This document shows positions 12,253 through 23,600 of a stretch of 64,000 nt of DNA, piece by piece. The translations under genes and the position numbers were made by a program. The DNA is from Micropterix aruncella (lineage: Eukaryota; Arthropoda; Insecta; Lepidoptera; Micropterigidae). Within the stretch, counting starts at the first letter, position 1; every line of letters starts with the position of its first letter. Below the pieces are notes generated by a model, which worked only from the letters and a program-made list of their open reading frames with translations, did not search any database and was not told the origin of the DNA. Location: positions 23,426,256 through 23,490,255 of the forward strand of contig OX155965.1 of assembly GCA_944548615.1 (NCBI GenBank). Reading direction: 5' to 3'.

Positions 12253-12774
12253 TAGTTCGTCCGGAACGGAGTGTCGCGACAGCATCACAATAAAAGCTTG
12301 TTTTTAAACTTGCCTGTTTTTAAGCTTGTATTAACTTATTTTACCAAAAAGGTGGTCGCGATCTAAAATAGGTTGAAAAACTGCATTATATTATAGAATT
12401 TGAATGTGAAAAGCAACTTCATTCTTTAATCTTATGTTTAAAATAGTTTCCACAGTGTTTGCCACAAACAATATGTTGATGGATACCGAATTTACAAATA
12501 ATTATGTCAAACACTATTCGCTATTAATAGTAGGCAAAACAATCGCCGATGCTTCCGGTTCCTTTATATTTATTTGAGATTACGATATGATATAGATAAG
12601 AGTATCATTTTTATGGTAGATATAACAATCTCGGATTGGTAGATATAACATATAACAATCTCGGATTGGTAGATATGGTAGATATAACAATCAAACATTT
12701 AGCAACCCATCCGAAACGAAACATCCCGTCTGCCATGGAGTTCAAGTAAAAGACTTTGTGAGAAATACAATGCA
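12253..12774. other. AT-rich interval with a hAT-like terminus and a small tandem duplication
   Basis: At 12340-12395 the complement reads CAGTTTTTCAACC followed by GATCGCGACC, resembling the right end of the MITE at 2537-2926. At 12617-12690 the motif ACAATCTCGGATTGGTAGAT is tandemly duplicated. No gene seen. Confidence 0.45.
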
Positions 12775-13260
12775 TTGTTACGTTTTGTTACCGGCCCGTA
12801 AGGGTCCTACGCCTTAGAGCGAGGCACTGGGAAGAGAATCCACCGGGCGAACCTCGCTCCCTTACTACCAGATTTAAAGGATTTCTCCATCCTCCGATCT
12901 AGTCACAAATTTGAGGTCAATTGCACGACTTTACCCTATGTTAGCGGTAATTCATTTCGAATTTATGGCGGACCGAGGCTCCCTTTTCCCGGCGATATTA
13001 CACGGGATCGGGTGATGAACCGATAGTTTCAAGGATATGTAACATTAGGTCAACAACTATCCCCGCTGTTTAGGAAACGTACGTTTCCAGACTTCCCCGG
13101 TTATTCGGAGGATTCAACAATTGATTAGCTAACGCCGCACGTTGCGCGAACCACCCAGTGTTCTCCTCCGCAAGCAGAGTTCATGGCAGCCATTTCAGGT
13201 TAGCCCCTCTCGAGGAGGCTACTGGATGGGAGCTGAACCGTGAGTTGAGCTGGCCAAAAA
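12775..13260 (-). repeat. GC-rich repeat family, subfamily B, minus copy
   Basis: Minus-strand copy with the marker blocks TTAGAGCGAGGCACTGGGAA (complement sense), ATGGCGGACCGAGG and GAGCTGAACCGTGAGTTGAG. These match the copies at 52617-53250 and 56878-57539. Non-coding as far as I can see. Confidence 0.65.
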
Positions 13261-13695
13261 AACACATACCGCAGCAGTAGGAAGAGCAGGTACCGAAGGA
13301 AGGGCAGGCTTGGGCACTATTGCGCTATATAACCAGCGCCGACGTAACGGATACTGCACGCGAAGAAGAAGAAGATAAAGCTACGTATTGCAGAATCAAT
13401 CGGCAGAACGGGAAGCGAGAGCGACGAGTGGCAGTGACGCGACGGGTCTACGCAGATAGGGCGGGATTCGCAGACGAAGAATAGAAAAATAATAGACAGG
13501 CCCTTTGTCGTCTTGCCTTTCGCACTTTAAGGCCCGAGCTACACGATGCTGTTTTTCTTCTGAGCGGAGATTATTAGCCCCGCCTCCCGAAAAAATAGAA
13601 TCAGCATCCTAATGTCCTTCCATCGGCTCACAGGCTACACGCTTACGTAATTCCGCACACGCGGAATAAACAGCGGCGCGTCCAGGTTTGTCCGC
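13261..13695. other. GC-richer interval, unassigned
   Basis: Contains purine-rich and GAAGAAGAAG stretches and the near-palindrome ATTCCGCACACGCGGAAT at about 13650-13668, just outside the left inverted arm. No convincing gene. Confidence 0.35.
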
Positions 13696-13906
13696 TTGTC
13701 CGCAGCCGAATTTTTCCGGTCTAGGACAAGTGGGCGCGGCCAACTGGGCGCGGCCGACTGGGCGCTGCTAACTGGGCGCCGCCGACTGGGCGCTAGGCCA
13801 ACTGGACGCAGGGACAACTGGACGCGAGCCAAGTGGGCGCGGGACAGGTGGGCGCCAAAATTATATTATGCAATATATTTACATATTTTTTTATTGTGAC
13901 TGACGG
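13696..13906 (+). repeat. Left inverted arm with 14-16-bp GGGCGC-bearing repeats
   Basis: From GGACAAGTGGGCGCGG the arm carries about eight short repeats of the form AACTGGGCGCNGNC, then an AT-rich end closing in ATTGTGACTGAC. Its inverted counterpart lies 10 kb away at 23872-24082 and matches in unit order and flanking words, including CCGAA and CCGG outside the array. An apparent open frame here only reflects the GC repeat. Confidence 0.8.
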
Positions 13907-13936
13907 GAAATATTTTTATTGCTACATTATATAAAA

Positions 13937-14376
13937 ATTAACTAATGGTGAAACATTAACTTCTTAGCTATACCTACTGTGATACACCCGTTACAGAGCT
14001 AGCGTTTATATGGGATTTAACATTTACATAATAAATACTTATTAAATTTAGTGAAAAATATCAAAAAATATCATAAAATGCAGAGCTTTATATTTATGGT
14101 CACGTATATATTTGACGTATATAGGTTGGCTGTAAAATAAATAAATAAAAAAAACGATCAATATTATATCAACAGAGCATTAACTATTTCCAGTCTTGTA
14201 AATTATTTGAGTAAATGTATTTAAAGGCTTTCATAGTATGTATAATACTTTCTATATATTTTTTGATATTTTGCACTAAATTTATTAGGTATGCAAATGT
14301 TAAATCCCATGTAAAAGCTAGCTCTGAAACGGATGTATCACAGTATAGCTACGAAGGTAATGTTTCACCATTAGTT
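13937..14376. repeat. Foldback / long inverted repeat
   Basis: TAACTAATGGTGAAACATTA at 13937 leads a roughly 115-bp arm whose inverted copy ends at 14376 (both arms contain GAGCTAGC and GGGATTTAACATTT). A 215-bp AT-rich loop separates the arms, which have diverged by small indels. Probably an old MITE. No transposase. Confidence 0.75.
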
Positions 14377-15079
14377 ATTTTTTATTTTATTATTTTATTA
14401 TTATTTATTCCGTAGCCGGCGATTGGGGAGGGGGTCGCCCTCGCAGCCAATACGCTGCTGTCGGTGCCGCTGGATCTCGTACTCCATTCACGATTCGCTT
14501 CCATTCTTGACGATTTTTTGCCACGTCTCGAGCATCCCTAGCCGACAATCGTTGATTTTTAAGGCGACGTACTACTTAAAAAATAAACCGTATCCGAGTT
14601 TTTAAGCCCCGCCTACTTACCCCCTCCCCTCGCGACGGGGCAGGTGTTTATTATGTTGACTCATCTCGCAGCGATATTCACTCGCTATCGATGTCTGGAC
14701 TAAACACACTAGGTATACACTATTGCAATGGGATTTATATTTTGGGATTATGCAAGTGTCATGTACCTACGCTGGTGAAGAAGGCTACGCTTTATCATCA
14801 TCTAAACTTGAACATTATATTACTCTCCCGGCTGCCACTGGTAGGGAAGGTGTTGTGATCGTGCGGAAAAAAATGTTTAGATAACGATAGAGATGTCCAT
14901 TTTGAGGTCCACCAAGATGATTAAGACCATTTTCAGAGAAATGTATGTCTGTTTGCCTGTATGTAATCTCTCACGATAACTGCCGAGCCGTTGAACCGAT
15001 TGAGTTGAAATTTGGAACATAGGGATAGTATCACCCTGGAATGCGCCCATTAGATTTTGGCTGTCAACTGTTAAACCAA
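14377..15079. other. Mixed interval, unassigned repeat remnants
   Basis: 14410-14650 is GC-rich and repeat-like. 14930-15050 contains a repeat of the type CCGATTGAGTTGAAATTTGGAAC, reminiscent of family C but divergent. No gene recognised. Confidence 0.4.
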
Positions 15080-15370
15080 ACTATCACTGTCAAAAATTGA
15101 CAGAAGCCATATCTTACAGAATTTCATTTGCGATATGTCATTTGAAATCCCCTGAAAAACTGTATTAAGAAGAGTCACCTGTCACTAATTAATTTTCGAC
15201 ATTTTAAAATTATTTTAAATGGTGATAGATGACAATTGGAGAAATGCCGTTAACTGTTTTGGATACAGTTTTCCAAGGGCTTTTAAATGACATAAATCGC
15301 AATTCATTTTCCGTGAGATACAGCTTTAGTATTTTTTTGATAGTTGTAGTGACAGTTTTTGATGGTATTT
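15080..15370. mobile_element. MITE with imperfect long inverted repeats
   Basis: CTATCACTGTCAAAAATTGA on the left pairs with TTGATAGTTGTAGTGACAGT on the right. Inner segments (ATATGTCATTT against AAATGACAT, ACTGTAT against ATACAGT) also pair across an AT-rich loop. No coding sequence and no clear target duplication. Confidence 0.6.
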
Positions 15371-15805
15371 TTTGGCAGAAAAAACATTTAGAATCGAATT
15401 AAAAAACAACATTGTGTATCGAACTATTTATTCGCGGTATAATAGTTCTTTGAGGAGGACATAACGACACCCATCGCCTTGTACATTATCATTAAAAAAT
15501 TATTTAATTAAAAAGTAATATAATTTATTTTTAGATACTGTAAGCACATCATTGTAAACTTTAAAGAAATACACATCATTAAAAATAAATAATTATTAAT
15601 TAAAATATAAAATCATTAAGACAAAAAATCATGAAGACATTTCTGGTTGGCAAAGTAGTCTGTTATTTCTGAGTAGATACATACATATTAAATGTAAAGA
15701 GACGAATAAATACATTTAAAATTGCGCAGTACATTTGAGACTTCCTTTTTGTAGCCTTGACAGTGTCGCTTTGTAGTGGTGCGCCGACTTTTGTAATTAA
15801 AATTC

Positions 15806-16279
15806 ATCAAATGATAATACATTTTCAAAAGCCTGTTCATCATTATTAATTAGATCTGTACTCAGCACAGATTTGGAATATCGTGTACTTTTCGGTGGCT
15901 CTATATTGCTTGTGCTTTGCTTTGGAGTGTTATTGGCAAGTACATTCTCTGTGAGTTCTTTGCTCACTTTGTGATGGAATCACTGAAAACTAACTACCGC
16001 TTAAGCGTTGGACAAGGGAGAGGAACCGATTTCTTTCGCTTTATCGTGTCGTTTCTTTTATTTGCTTCTTTCAAAGTGTATTCAGGCTCCCTTAAAACCA
16101 TATTCCTTCATACTCCTGGATCGATAATTTCAGGTAATACACAGTCCATATAAAAACAAACAAGTTTTTTCCATGACATTTGTCCAAATCAAATCATTCG
16201 TCTGTATATATTCGGTTTTGAGGAGATCGTTTTTACCAGACCAAAATGTAAATAGGCACACTTCCTTTCCAGTTATATG
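15806..16279 (-). pseudogene. YqaJ-type exonuclease gene, C-terminal part (3' of the insertion)
   Basis: Minus-strand frames read IHITGKEVCLFTFWSGKNDL and EKTCLFLYGLC; the overlapping frame reads FYMDCVLPEIIDPGV. These match the conserved C-terminus that follows the QVQGQ motif in insect YqaJ-domain proteins. A serine/lysine-rich tail with frameshifts (SKELTENVLANNTPKQ) ends at a stop near 15806. It continues exactly where the fragment at 18242-18481 stops, so the two are one gene split by 16280-18241. Confidence 0.7.
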
Positions 16280-16315
16280 TATCGTTCCAGTTACAGTTTC
16301 TTTCCAGCACACTTT

Positions 16316-16610
16316 CTTTAAAGTTATCCACAATACCACAGATAGTTCATACCTTGTTGAAAACTTACGTTTTTTCGTTCCTCAGCGATTAATTCGCAAT
16401 TCACGCACGTTTGAGGTATCTCGTGCCAATACCAACTACGGGAAACATTCCATCGCTTATGGGCTGATATGCACGTACGACTCTTGTTTCTCCACCATCG
16501 ACATTTTCAACCTCAACCAACCGACGTTCGTTAAAGAATTATTCAAATCAATTGCACCTAACGAGCTTGTTAATACCTATAGTAATTAGTTATATACTTT
16601 CTATACAACA
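16316..16610 (+). pseudogene. Probable LINE C-terminal fragment
   Basis: The plus-strand frame ending at the stop near 16589 contains RNSRTFEVSRANTNYGKHSI followed by FVKELFKS. This resembles the basic/aromatic C-terminal tail of LINE ORF2 proteins (pattern RN..F..P...TN.GK.S). RT motifs are absent. Family unknown. Confidence 0.5.
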
Positions 16611-16616
16611 AAATAA

Positions 16617-16720
16617 AATTCGAAATTTAAATTCTAAGTGTCAACATATTTTAAAATTTTCTCCCCTCTAAATAATAATTAAATAATAAATTTTAGTGAT
16701 TATAGTGCAATTCTATAGTC
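16617..16720 (+). repeat. Helitron-derived fragment
   Basis: ATTCGAAATTTAAATTCTAA and the following 90 bp match, in order, the sequence just inside the Helitron 5' region (reverse complement of about 7535-7625; 52500-52548 on the plus strand). Both ends are truncated. Confidence 0.65.
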
Positions 16721-16768
16721 TGGATTAACTCGCGGTTAACACGGGACGCGTCCCGAAGGATCTGATCG

Positions 16769-17513
16769 GTCTGAGCTGTTCACTTTAAATATTCGACCAG
16801 CGTGTCTATGGAAAAGTCGACCATCGAAAACAAGGGAGCTGTAGTTACTGGCTGAAGGCAGATCGACTTTGCTGAAGATACATCGGAGGACTTACTGAAG
16901 GTGGTGGTGGATTTGATTGACCAGCCACCTTTCGAAGACTATATGCAAAGACTCTCAGAAGGAGGTTACCGCAAGGTATAAGGACGATCAATTGTGCGCT
17001 GGCAGCTTAGAAGGATTACGAGACTCTTGTGGAGGCGATAGTGGTGGACCTCTGCAAGTGGCGATAGCTGACAACCAATGCCTTTTCAACATAATCACCG
17101 TTGCCAGTATTGGAAAGAGCCCTTGCGGAAGTGCCAAGGGACCTGGCATATACACTGCCGTGAAGAGTCATGTGAAATAAATGGCGTTTTAGGAGTATGT
17201 CTACCGGCGAAAAATTGTCCAAAAACTGAGGGGGATTTGCCAAAAGGGAAACTATCACAATTTTGTATAATGTCGGAACAAGAGACTGTATGCTGTATTC
17301 AACACAGCCCCATGAGCAACAACACGAGATCATCAGAAAACCAGGATAAATCCAATAATGCATCTTCTATATCACCGCCTACTACAACAACTACCAAATA
17401 AGTCACCGGTCATCTCTACAATAGCTCCAGAAAAAACTCAAACATCACCACAAGCCATAACTACCAATTTCATAAATGACAGTGTGAAAAACGAACTAAA
17501 TCCGAAAAAATAG
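16769..17513 (+). pseudogene. CLIP-domain serine protease pseudogene with the CLIP domain 3' of the protease
   Basis: Successive frames give NIRPACLW, then GAVVTG followed by TGA where Trp is expected, SEDLLKVVVDLIDQ, and finally DDQLCAGSLEGLRDSCGGDS with GGPLQV. The last carries the catalytic Ser of chymotrypsin-like (S1A) proteases; PGIYTAV is the usual C-terminal block. The stop at 17177-17179 overlaps, in another frame, a full six-cysteine CLIP domain (SCEINGVLGVCLPAKNCPK to ETVCCI, about 17167-17302), then a Thr/Pro/Ser linker ending at 17513. CLIP domains normally precede the protease. Frameshifts, the TGA and the absence of introns point to a rearranged, possibly retroposed pseudogene. 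His57/Asp102 regions were not found. Confidence 0.75.
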
Positions 17514-18200
17514 CTCTGCAATATTGAGTAAAAATTTAACAATGACAGTCATTGCTGCGTTAGCGATTAATTGATTTATTTTATTTTATCTGCATCCAAA
17601 CTTTTCTCTGGTCGTAACGGTCTCCGTTCCATCGGGTTCAGAAGAGGGAGGAAGAGAGAGTGCACCCGTGGTCGCGCGCCCACCTGTGCACTATAATATA
17701 GCCTGCGCACTTGACTGCTTCCGAACAGTGGACTCTGAGAAGACTAAAGAAGTCACTAGAATCTACAATGCAGTCACTGTGGCCGAACACGGCTAGAAGG
17801 ATATATATACAACATATCAGTAGCTACCACAAATATTTATAAATATCTATAAATATTTATTATATATCAATAAATATCTGTATATCTGTATCCTATAAAC
17901 ATCAATAAATATCTGTATTTATATATCCACTATACGACCTATCTATATCTTTATTTATATCTATATACATATACACATACCATCGTCTAACTCCTTCTTC
18001 CTAATCACTTCCAATTCCCTACCTCTCCCATCGGTTTTCTATATATTTTTTATATTTAATATGAACTTTGTTTATTTTATAATTAATTTTTAAGTGTAAT
18101 ATGCTGAAATCCAAATGTGTAATAAACGATTATAGGCGTAATGTTTTTCTTTTTTTTCTACATTTATGCACACGTATGTATATTGTATGCGCTGTATTTT
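17514..18200. other. Unassigned 3' part of the insertion
   Basis: 17580-17830 is moderately GC-rich with promoter- or LTR-like composition. 17830-17990 is a run of imperfect ATAAATATCTGT repeats. 18110-18130 has an AATAAA signal. No gene or clear LTR boundary seen. Confidence 0.35.
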
Positions 18201-18241
18201 TCCAGAAATAAAATAAAAAATAAATAAATAAAAAGAAATTA

Positions 18242-19385
18242 TATATGGACCTGTCCTTGAACTTGAACGTACCAGTGATGTTTGATGCTGATTTCAAGTT
18301 TTCCATCTTTCTGTTTCCAAAATGTCACTTTTCTTTTTCTTGTCGCTTCCGTTAACCAGATTCTATGCGCTGTAATGGGAAATTTGACTTCAAAAATATA
18401 ATCATCAGATATTCCATCTGGAGAAGCTCCCAAAAATGGAAATTTAGGGTCAATGAATAATCCACATTGCTGAATTTCCACTTTTTCTAGACATATTTTT
18501 CATTCTAGTGCAGTTGTTTCATTTTCTTTTCCATGGCAAATTGATGCTACGTTGCTCAAATCCCATTTTCAGTCATGGATTTAACTAAATTGGCGCATGT
18601 TGTGTGTTGTTAACTATTGACAATTTTGCCAAAGTTAGACGCAGTTACCATTTTTCTTCGTAATTCCATCCACTCGCTGCTTTCACCTTGAATAACCGTA
18701 AGTTTTTCAATTCGCAATCGATCATTTTTCTATTTTCCAATTCTTGAAATAACAGAGCTTTGCTTTTTTCGAATATTTCTGATGGAACATCGGGTTGGTT
18801 GCAATGTTCTCCATAATGCGAATTATTGTTTTTTTTTTCAAAAAAACTTTCTGCTTTTATTTCTTTTATAAAGAATGGATTTACTTAAATGCCTCTGTCT
18901 TCTTTATTCCACTTTTGATATCCTGCCAGAGGGACTTTTGCCTATATATTTTTTATGTAATCTTGAGAGTGGCTGTTTTGTATTAAATGATATAACTGCC
19001 GCATTACATCGCGCTTGGTAAGACTGCTTTTGGATGTAATTTGTCCTCTTACCACCAATAAATTTTGCAATGATGCCGTTAAACCTTTCGAGAACATTAC
19101 TATCTACATCATGAATTCGGCTTCTTGCATGTATTGCTACCTACGTTTTAAGTTATGTAACGTATTCTTTCCCAAATAATGTCACCCATCAAACAACTCA
19201 TTGCATCCAGTGTTTCATTTTCCGACAAACAATTTTAAAAACTTCTACATTTATCATGGTTTCCAAATGCATCTATCGGGGCGTTCAAAATGTCATTATA
19301 CAGGCAATCAATTTTCTCATCAATTGAAAAGTTTTGACATTTATTATAAGCTACTGCTGATGTAATATTTCTTCGCATTTTTAGT
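18242..19385 (-). pseudogene. YqaJ-type exonuclease gene, N-terminal and catalytic part
   Basis: Minus-strand reading from 19385: NITSAVAYNKCQNFSIDEKI with a GNHDKC block, then ENETLDAMSCLMGDIIWERI, NVLERFNGIIAKFIGGKRTN and SYQARCNAAVISFN, as in the N-terminal half of insect YqaJ-domain proteins. The catalytic core at 18481-18242 has FLGASPDGI (Asp), EVK (Glu and Lys) and YVQVQGQ, the D/E-x-K/Q-x-Q pattern of the YqaJ/lambda-exonuclease fold. Several frameshifts and stops break it. The last codons before the insertion are QVHI. Such genes are repeated and transposon-like in insects; the biochemical role is inferred from the fold only. Confidence 0.75.
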
Positions 19386-20699
19386 TTTTTTTTTCACAGA
19401 CATTACAAGTTGAATAAAAGCTTTTAAAAAGTAGATACCTACGTTTTGTTTTTTAAATTACAATTCTGCCTATCTGACGGTTTTCTATATTAGAACGGTC
19501 AGAATCGTAGCCTAATAGTATATTATATTTATACATGGTGTATAGCTCTGTCATATGGCTCTAACGCAAATGTATTGGCATTACTTACTGTCTCCTTATA
19601 TATGACACATTTTGACTCGCGGGAAGCAAGCTGAAGTGGCGCACTTGTTTTAAACTCGCATAAGATCACACCGGTCGTAGGTTCAAAACCTACCGATATG
19701 TATATTTTTTTTTTGTTTTTATACATAAAGAAACATTGTTATCAAATAAATGAACACTTTTTATTAAAAAAAAGTAATATTGTAAATTTAAAAAAAAAAT
19801 AAATAAATATTAAATATTATTTTACTTATTATTGTTTCTATTTTTCAACATATGATTTATCATGTTTTTAAACCTCTTTCATTTACACGGTGAAATAGCC
19901 ATCTAAAACCGATATTTTTTTACTTCACATCTCCGATCCATCGAAATGTCAATTTGGTAATAATAAGTCATGAAACAGAGCGTCGCGAACGCAACCGCAT
20001 ATGTCGGCCTTCGAAGCCGAAATGAACCACGTTTCTAAGAGCCAATAACATTTCATTATAAAAGGTTGGCTGTTATGCCATTTGAATCAGTAATTGATCC
20101 CCACATAAGAACCATATTGACCCAATGTCGCTTGCGGCATTTTGAATGCCAGCGCGTCGTCGCGAGAAGAGCGCGCTCATCTCATTGTATGACAAAAATA
20201 ATATAAACGGGCTCTGCAAAATATTATTTTTAAAATATACTGATATTTTATTTGAAAAAAATAATCGTCAGTACTACAAGTTTATTGTACATAGTTTATG
20301 TAAAAAAAAACAAACTTGAAAAAAACACACAGTAATAAGTAATATTTAACAGTGAATATGGATGAAAGTTACACTTTTTATATAATTTTTTTTAACAAGA
20401 AAAACTTATTTTTTTAAATTTATGCGAAAGCATTCCTCTTTACAACTATTGTTAAAATGCCGTAGTATTTTTTTTGAGTTTCTTGATCGTGCAGTTTAGT
20501 GTGAGGCACGTTTCAAAAAATGCTCTAAAATGAAAATTTCCTGTATAGCTCCCAGATTTAATTATTTTCCTCAATTTTCCAATACTTAAAAAAAAATCTG
20601 AAATAGCTATCTACTTAAGAAAGGTACTGTGAGTTACGATAATTTTTTTTTGTTGGCTAACATCATGAGTTATTTCAGTATGACTGTTCAAAAATTGCC
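19386..20699. other. AT-rich interval with one tRNA-like repeat
   Basis: Mostly AT-rich with T- and A-runs. At 19610-19705 an A-box-like AGCTGAAGTGG and a B-box-like GGTTCAAAACC (within GTAGGTTCAAAACCTACC) suggest a degenerate tRNA-derived SINE head. No protein gene recognised. Confidence 0.4.
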
Positions 20700-23600
20700 A
20701 AAAAATGTAATTTTCGAAATTTACCTACATCGTCGCCTTAAGGTCGTCTTTGATGGTATTTAGCCAGGTTTTCTTCGGTGCCGATCGCTGAATTCTCCAT
20801 TCTGTCGGACGGTCTCGCCAAAGAAGTTTACGTGGCAAGCGATTGTCGTTCATTCGGCAAACATGGCCGAACCATCGTAGTCGACGTTTTTGTACTTCTT
20901 CTTCGATCGTTGTTACTAGATCGCATCTTTCTCTAATGGTCTCGTTTCGAATTCGGTCGCGGAGTGAGACACCGAGAATCTGCCTCAAGCATCGCATTTG
21001 GAAGACTTCGAACTTTTTGAGGTCCGATTGTAGTAACGTCCACGTTTCCGATCCATAAAGAAGAATGGGAAGAACCAACGTTCGGTATAGTCGTACTTTG
21101 GTTTTGATGGTAATATTCATTCGCTTCCATATGCACCACTTGAGCGAGGCGAATGTTGCTGTTGCCTGACCGATCCGGCTATGGACATCGGCCGTCGAAG
21201 CCACTTTCTTTTCCGTAACCAACGATCCTAAATACTTGAATTGTGGGACCTGTTCGATTTGGGTTCCATCGAGGTAAACGCTGGGCTTCGAACCGTCCGT
21301 AGTGAGCACTTTGGTCTTATCCGCATTGATTTTCAATCCATATGATTGAGCAATTCCGGATATGTCGTATAAAATGTCCGTTGCTTCGGCATCAGTGTCG
21401 GCGAAAACGGCGCTATCATCAGCGAACATCAAATCGGTTATGAAGTTTGATTCGTCGTATCTAACTCCGCGTCGACAGTCGAATGCTCTCCGCATAATCG
21501 CGTCGATCACCACGTTAAAAAGTAGCGGCGATGCGACGTCTCCTTGTCGAACACCAGTTTGAATCGGGAATTCCTCAGACAAATCGTTACGGATTCGAAC
21601 GCTGCTGGTTAAGCCATCGTACGATGATTGGAGAAGTTTAATGATTTTTGGTGGCACGTGTTCTGTCTCCAAGGCACTCCATAAGCTGTTCCAATCGATG
21701 CAATCGAAGGCGGATTTAAAGTCTATGAAGACGACGATTGTTCGTTTGCCGCACCGTATTCTTTCTTCCATTAGCTGACGAAGAGCGAATATCTGATCAA
21801 TGCATCCTCGATATGGTCTAAATCCTGCTTGCTCCTCTCGGCTCGTTTGTTCTCGATGTTTTTGTAGCCTCGACTGTATGATTTTTGTAAATACTTTGCC
21901 GACTATTGAAAGAAGGCTAATACCACGATAATTCTTGCATTCTCTGCTATCGCCTTTCTTTAAAATTGGCACAACGATGGCTTTCTTCCATGCCGACGGA
22001 ATACGATCCGATTGCCAAATATGCGTTAGGAGAACATGTAGTTGTTGTAATAGAATGTCACCTCCGGCTTTGATCATCTCGGCGGTAACTTGATCTGGAC
22101 CCGGCGCTTTACCATTTTTCAGCGATTTTATTGCCGTTTTCACTTCGTTTATTGTTGGTTCGTTATCGGAAAACGGATTCGCCGGCTGATTGATAATCGG
22201 CGGTTGCGGTGCTGGACCTTGAGGCGGATCGTGATTGTGCAGCTGATTAAAGAATTCCCTCCACCGCTGCAGGCGCTCGTGGGGGGAGATCACGAAAGTT
22301 CCATCCGATTTCTTGATGTTGTCGTTCGTTGATGTTGTTTTCCCGCCTAACCGTCGGATTGTTTGGTATAGCGTCCGGTATTCGTGCCTCGATGCTGCTT
22401 CTTCCAATTCGGCTGCAACGTTATTCCAATGCGCTTCTCGTTCCGATTTCATTCTTTGTCGGACTTCTTTGTTCAATAATCGGTATTTTTCGAAATTGAC
22501 GTGTTTCATCCGTTTTCGTTGGTCGACGAGGTCTAAACAGTCGTCCGAAATCCATTGCTGCGTCCGTCGACGGATGGGTGGGCACAGCTCCGTTGCACAC
22601 TTCACAAGGGACTCCGATAATTGCATTTCTTCAAAGTCGATATCGTCTGATATTGCGAGCGTTGCGAATTTGTTGGATAGCGCGATTTGAAATTTCTGTC
22701 CAATGGCTGGGTCCTGTAGACATGCCCAGTTTCTCTTGGTTGGTGGTGGCGCTTTTTTCTTCGCTCGTTGTAGTCGCATTTGTAATTTCGCTCGAACGAG
22801 ATAGTGATCCGATCCGCAATCGGGTCCACGCATCGCCCGTACGTCTTTGACTGTTGATCGAAATCTCGAATTGATTAAAATGTAGTCCAACATTGCTGAA
22901 TCTTTACCGGACGGATTTCGCCACGTTAGTTGATGTTTGCGGGGATGACGAAATATGCTGTTTCCGACGATCATGTTGTTCGACAATGCGAATGATAACA
23001 GGCGTAGTCCATTGTCGTTAATTTCGCCGTGTCCAAATCTTCCCATCGTTTCTTCCCAACCCGTCCGATCTACACCCGTATGTGCATTAAAGTCGCCCGC
23101 TAGTATAATTAATTCGGTTCGGGGTATCGTATCCAGCGTGTGTTGAAGCTGGTAGTAGAATTCATCTTTGTTCGTATCCGGGCTCATCTCGGTTGGCGCG
23201 TAAACGGAAACGATATGGGTCTTGATTGTTCCATCGATGGTGATAACTGCTAAGCGCTCGGATATCGGTTGAAACGCAATAACGCTGCCGGCAGCTCGGC
23301 GATCGACCATGAAGCCGACCCCGGCCTCTCGTTTGTCGCCTCCGGAATAAAATAGCGTCATCGTCTCGTCGATTGTTGGATCAATTGTCATTGTTCCCGA
23401 TCCCGTGAGTCGTAATTCCGATAATGCGGCGATCGATATTTTGCATTTCGCTAATTCCATTGCTATGATTTCATTTTGGCCGACGTGATGCCCCGTTCGC
23501 ACATTCCATGCGGCGATTCGAATGTCCGATTTCGGTGTAAAATATTTGGGTTTTCGGCCAGTTGCCAACTTCTCACCAGCATCCCTGGTCCCCGGAGCTG

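Larger units (their letters stand above)
16280..18241 (+). mobile_element. 1.96-kb insertion splitting the YqaJ-type gene
   Basis: Removing this segment joins QVH and ITGK codons of the YqaJ gene in frame. TATATG occurs at both edges (16274-16279 and 18242-18247), consistent with a short target duplication. The right edge is A-rich (AATAAAATAAAAAATAAATA at about 18203-18235), suggesting retroposition with the plus strand as sense. Inside are a LINE C-terminal segment, a Helitron-like piece and a CLIP protease pseudogene, so it is a composite. How it was assembled is not clear. Confidence 0.6.

Noticed and set aside
13635..13899. Arg/Gly/Trp-rich frames in the inverted arms
   Set aside because: They arise from the short GGGCGC repeats and appear on both strands of both arms.
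20843..23146. Several open frames antisense or out of frame within the RTE gene
   Set aside because: Shadows of the 978-codon frame with no independent features.
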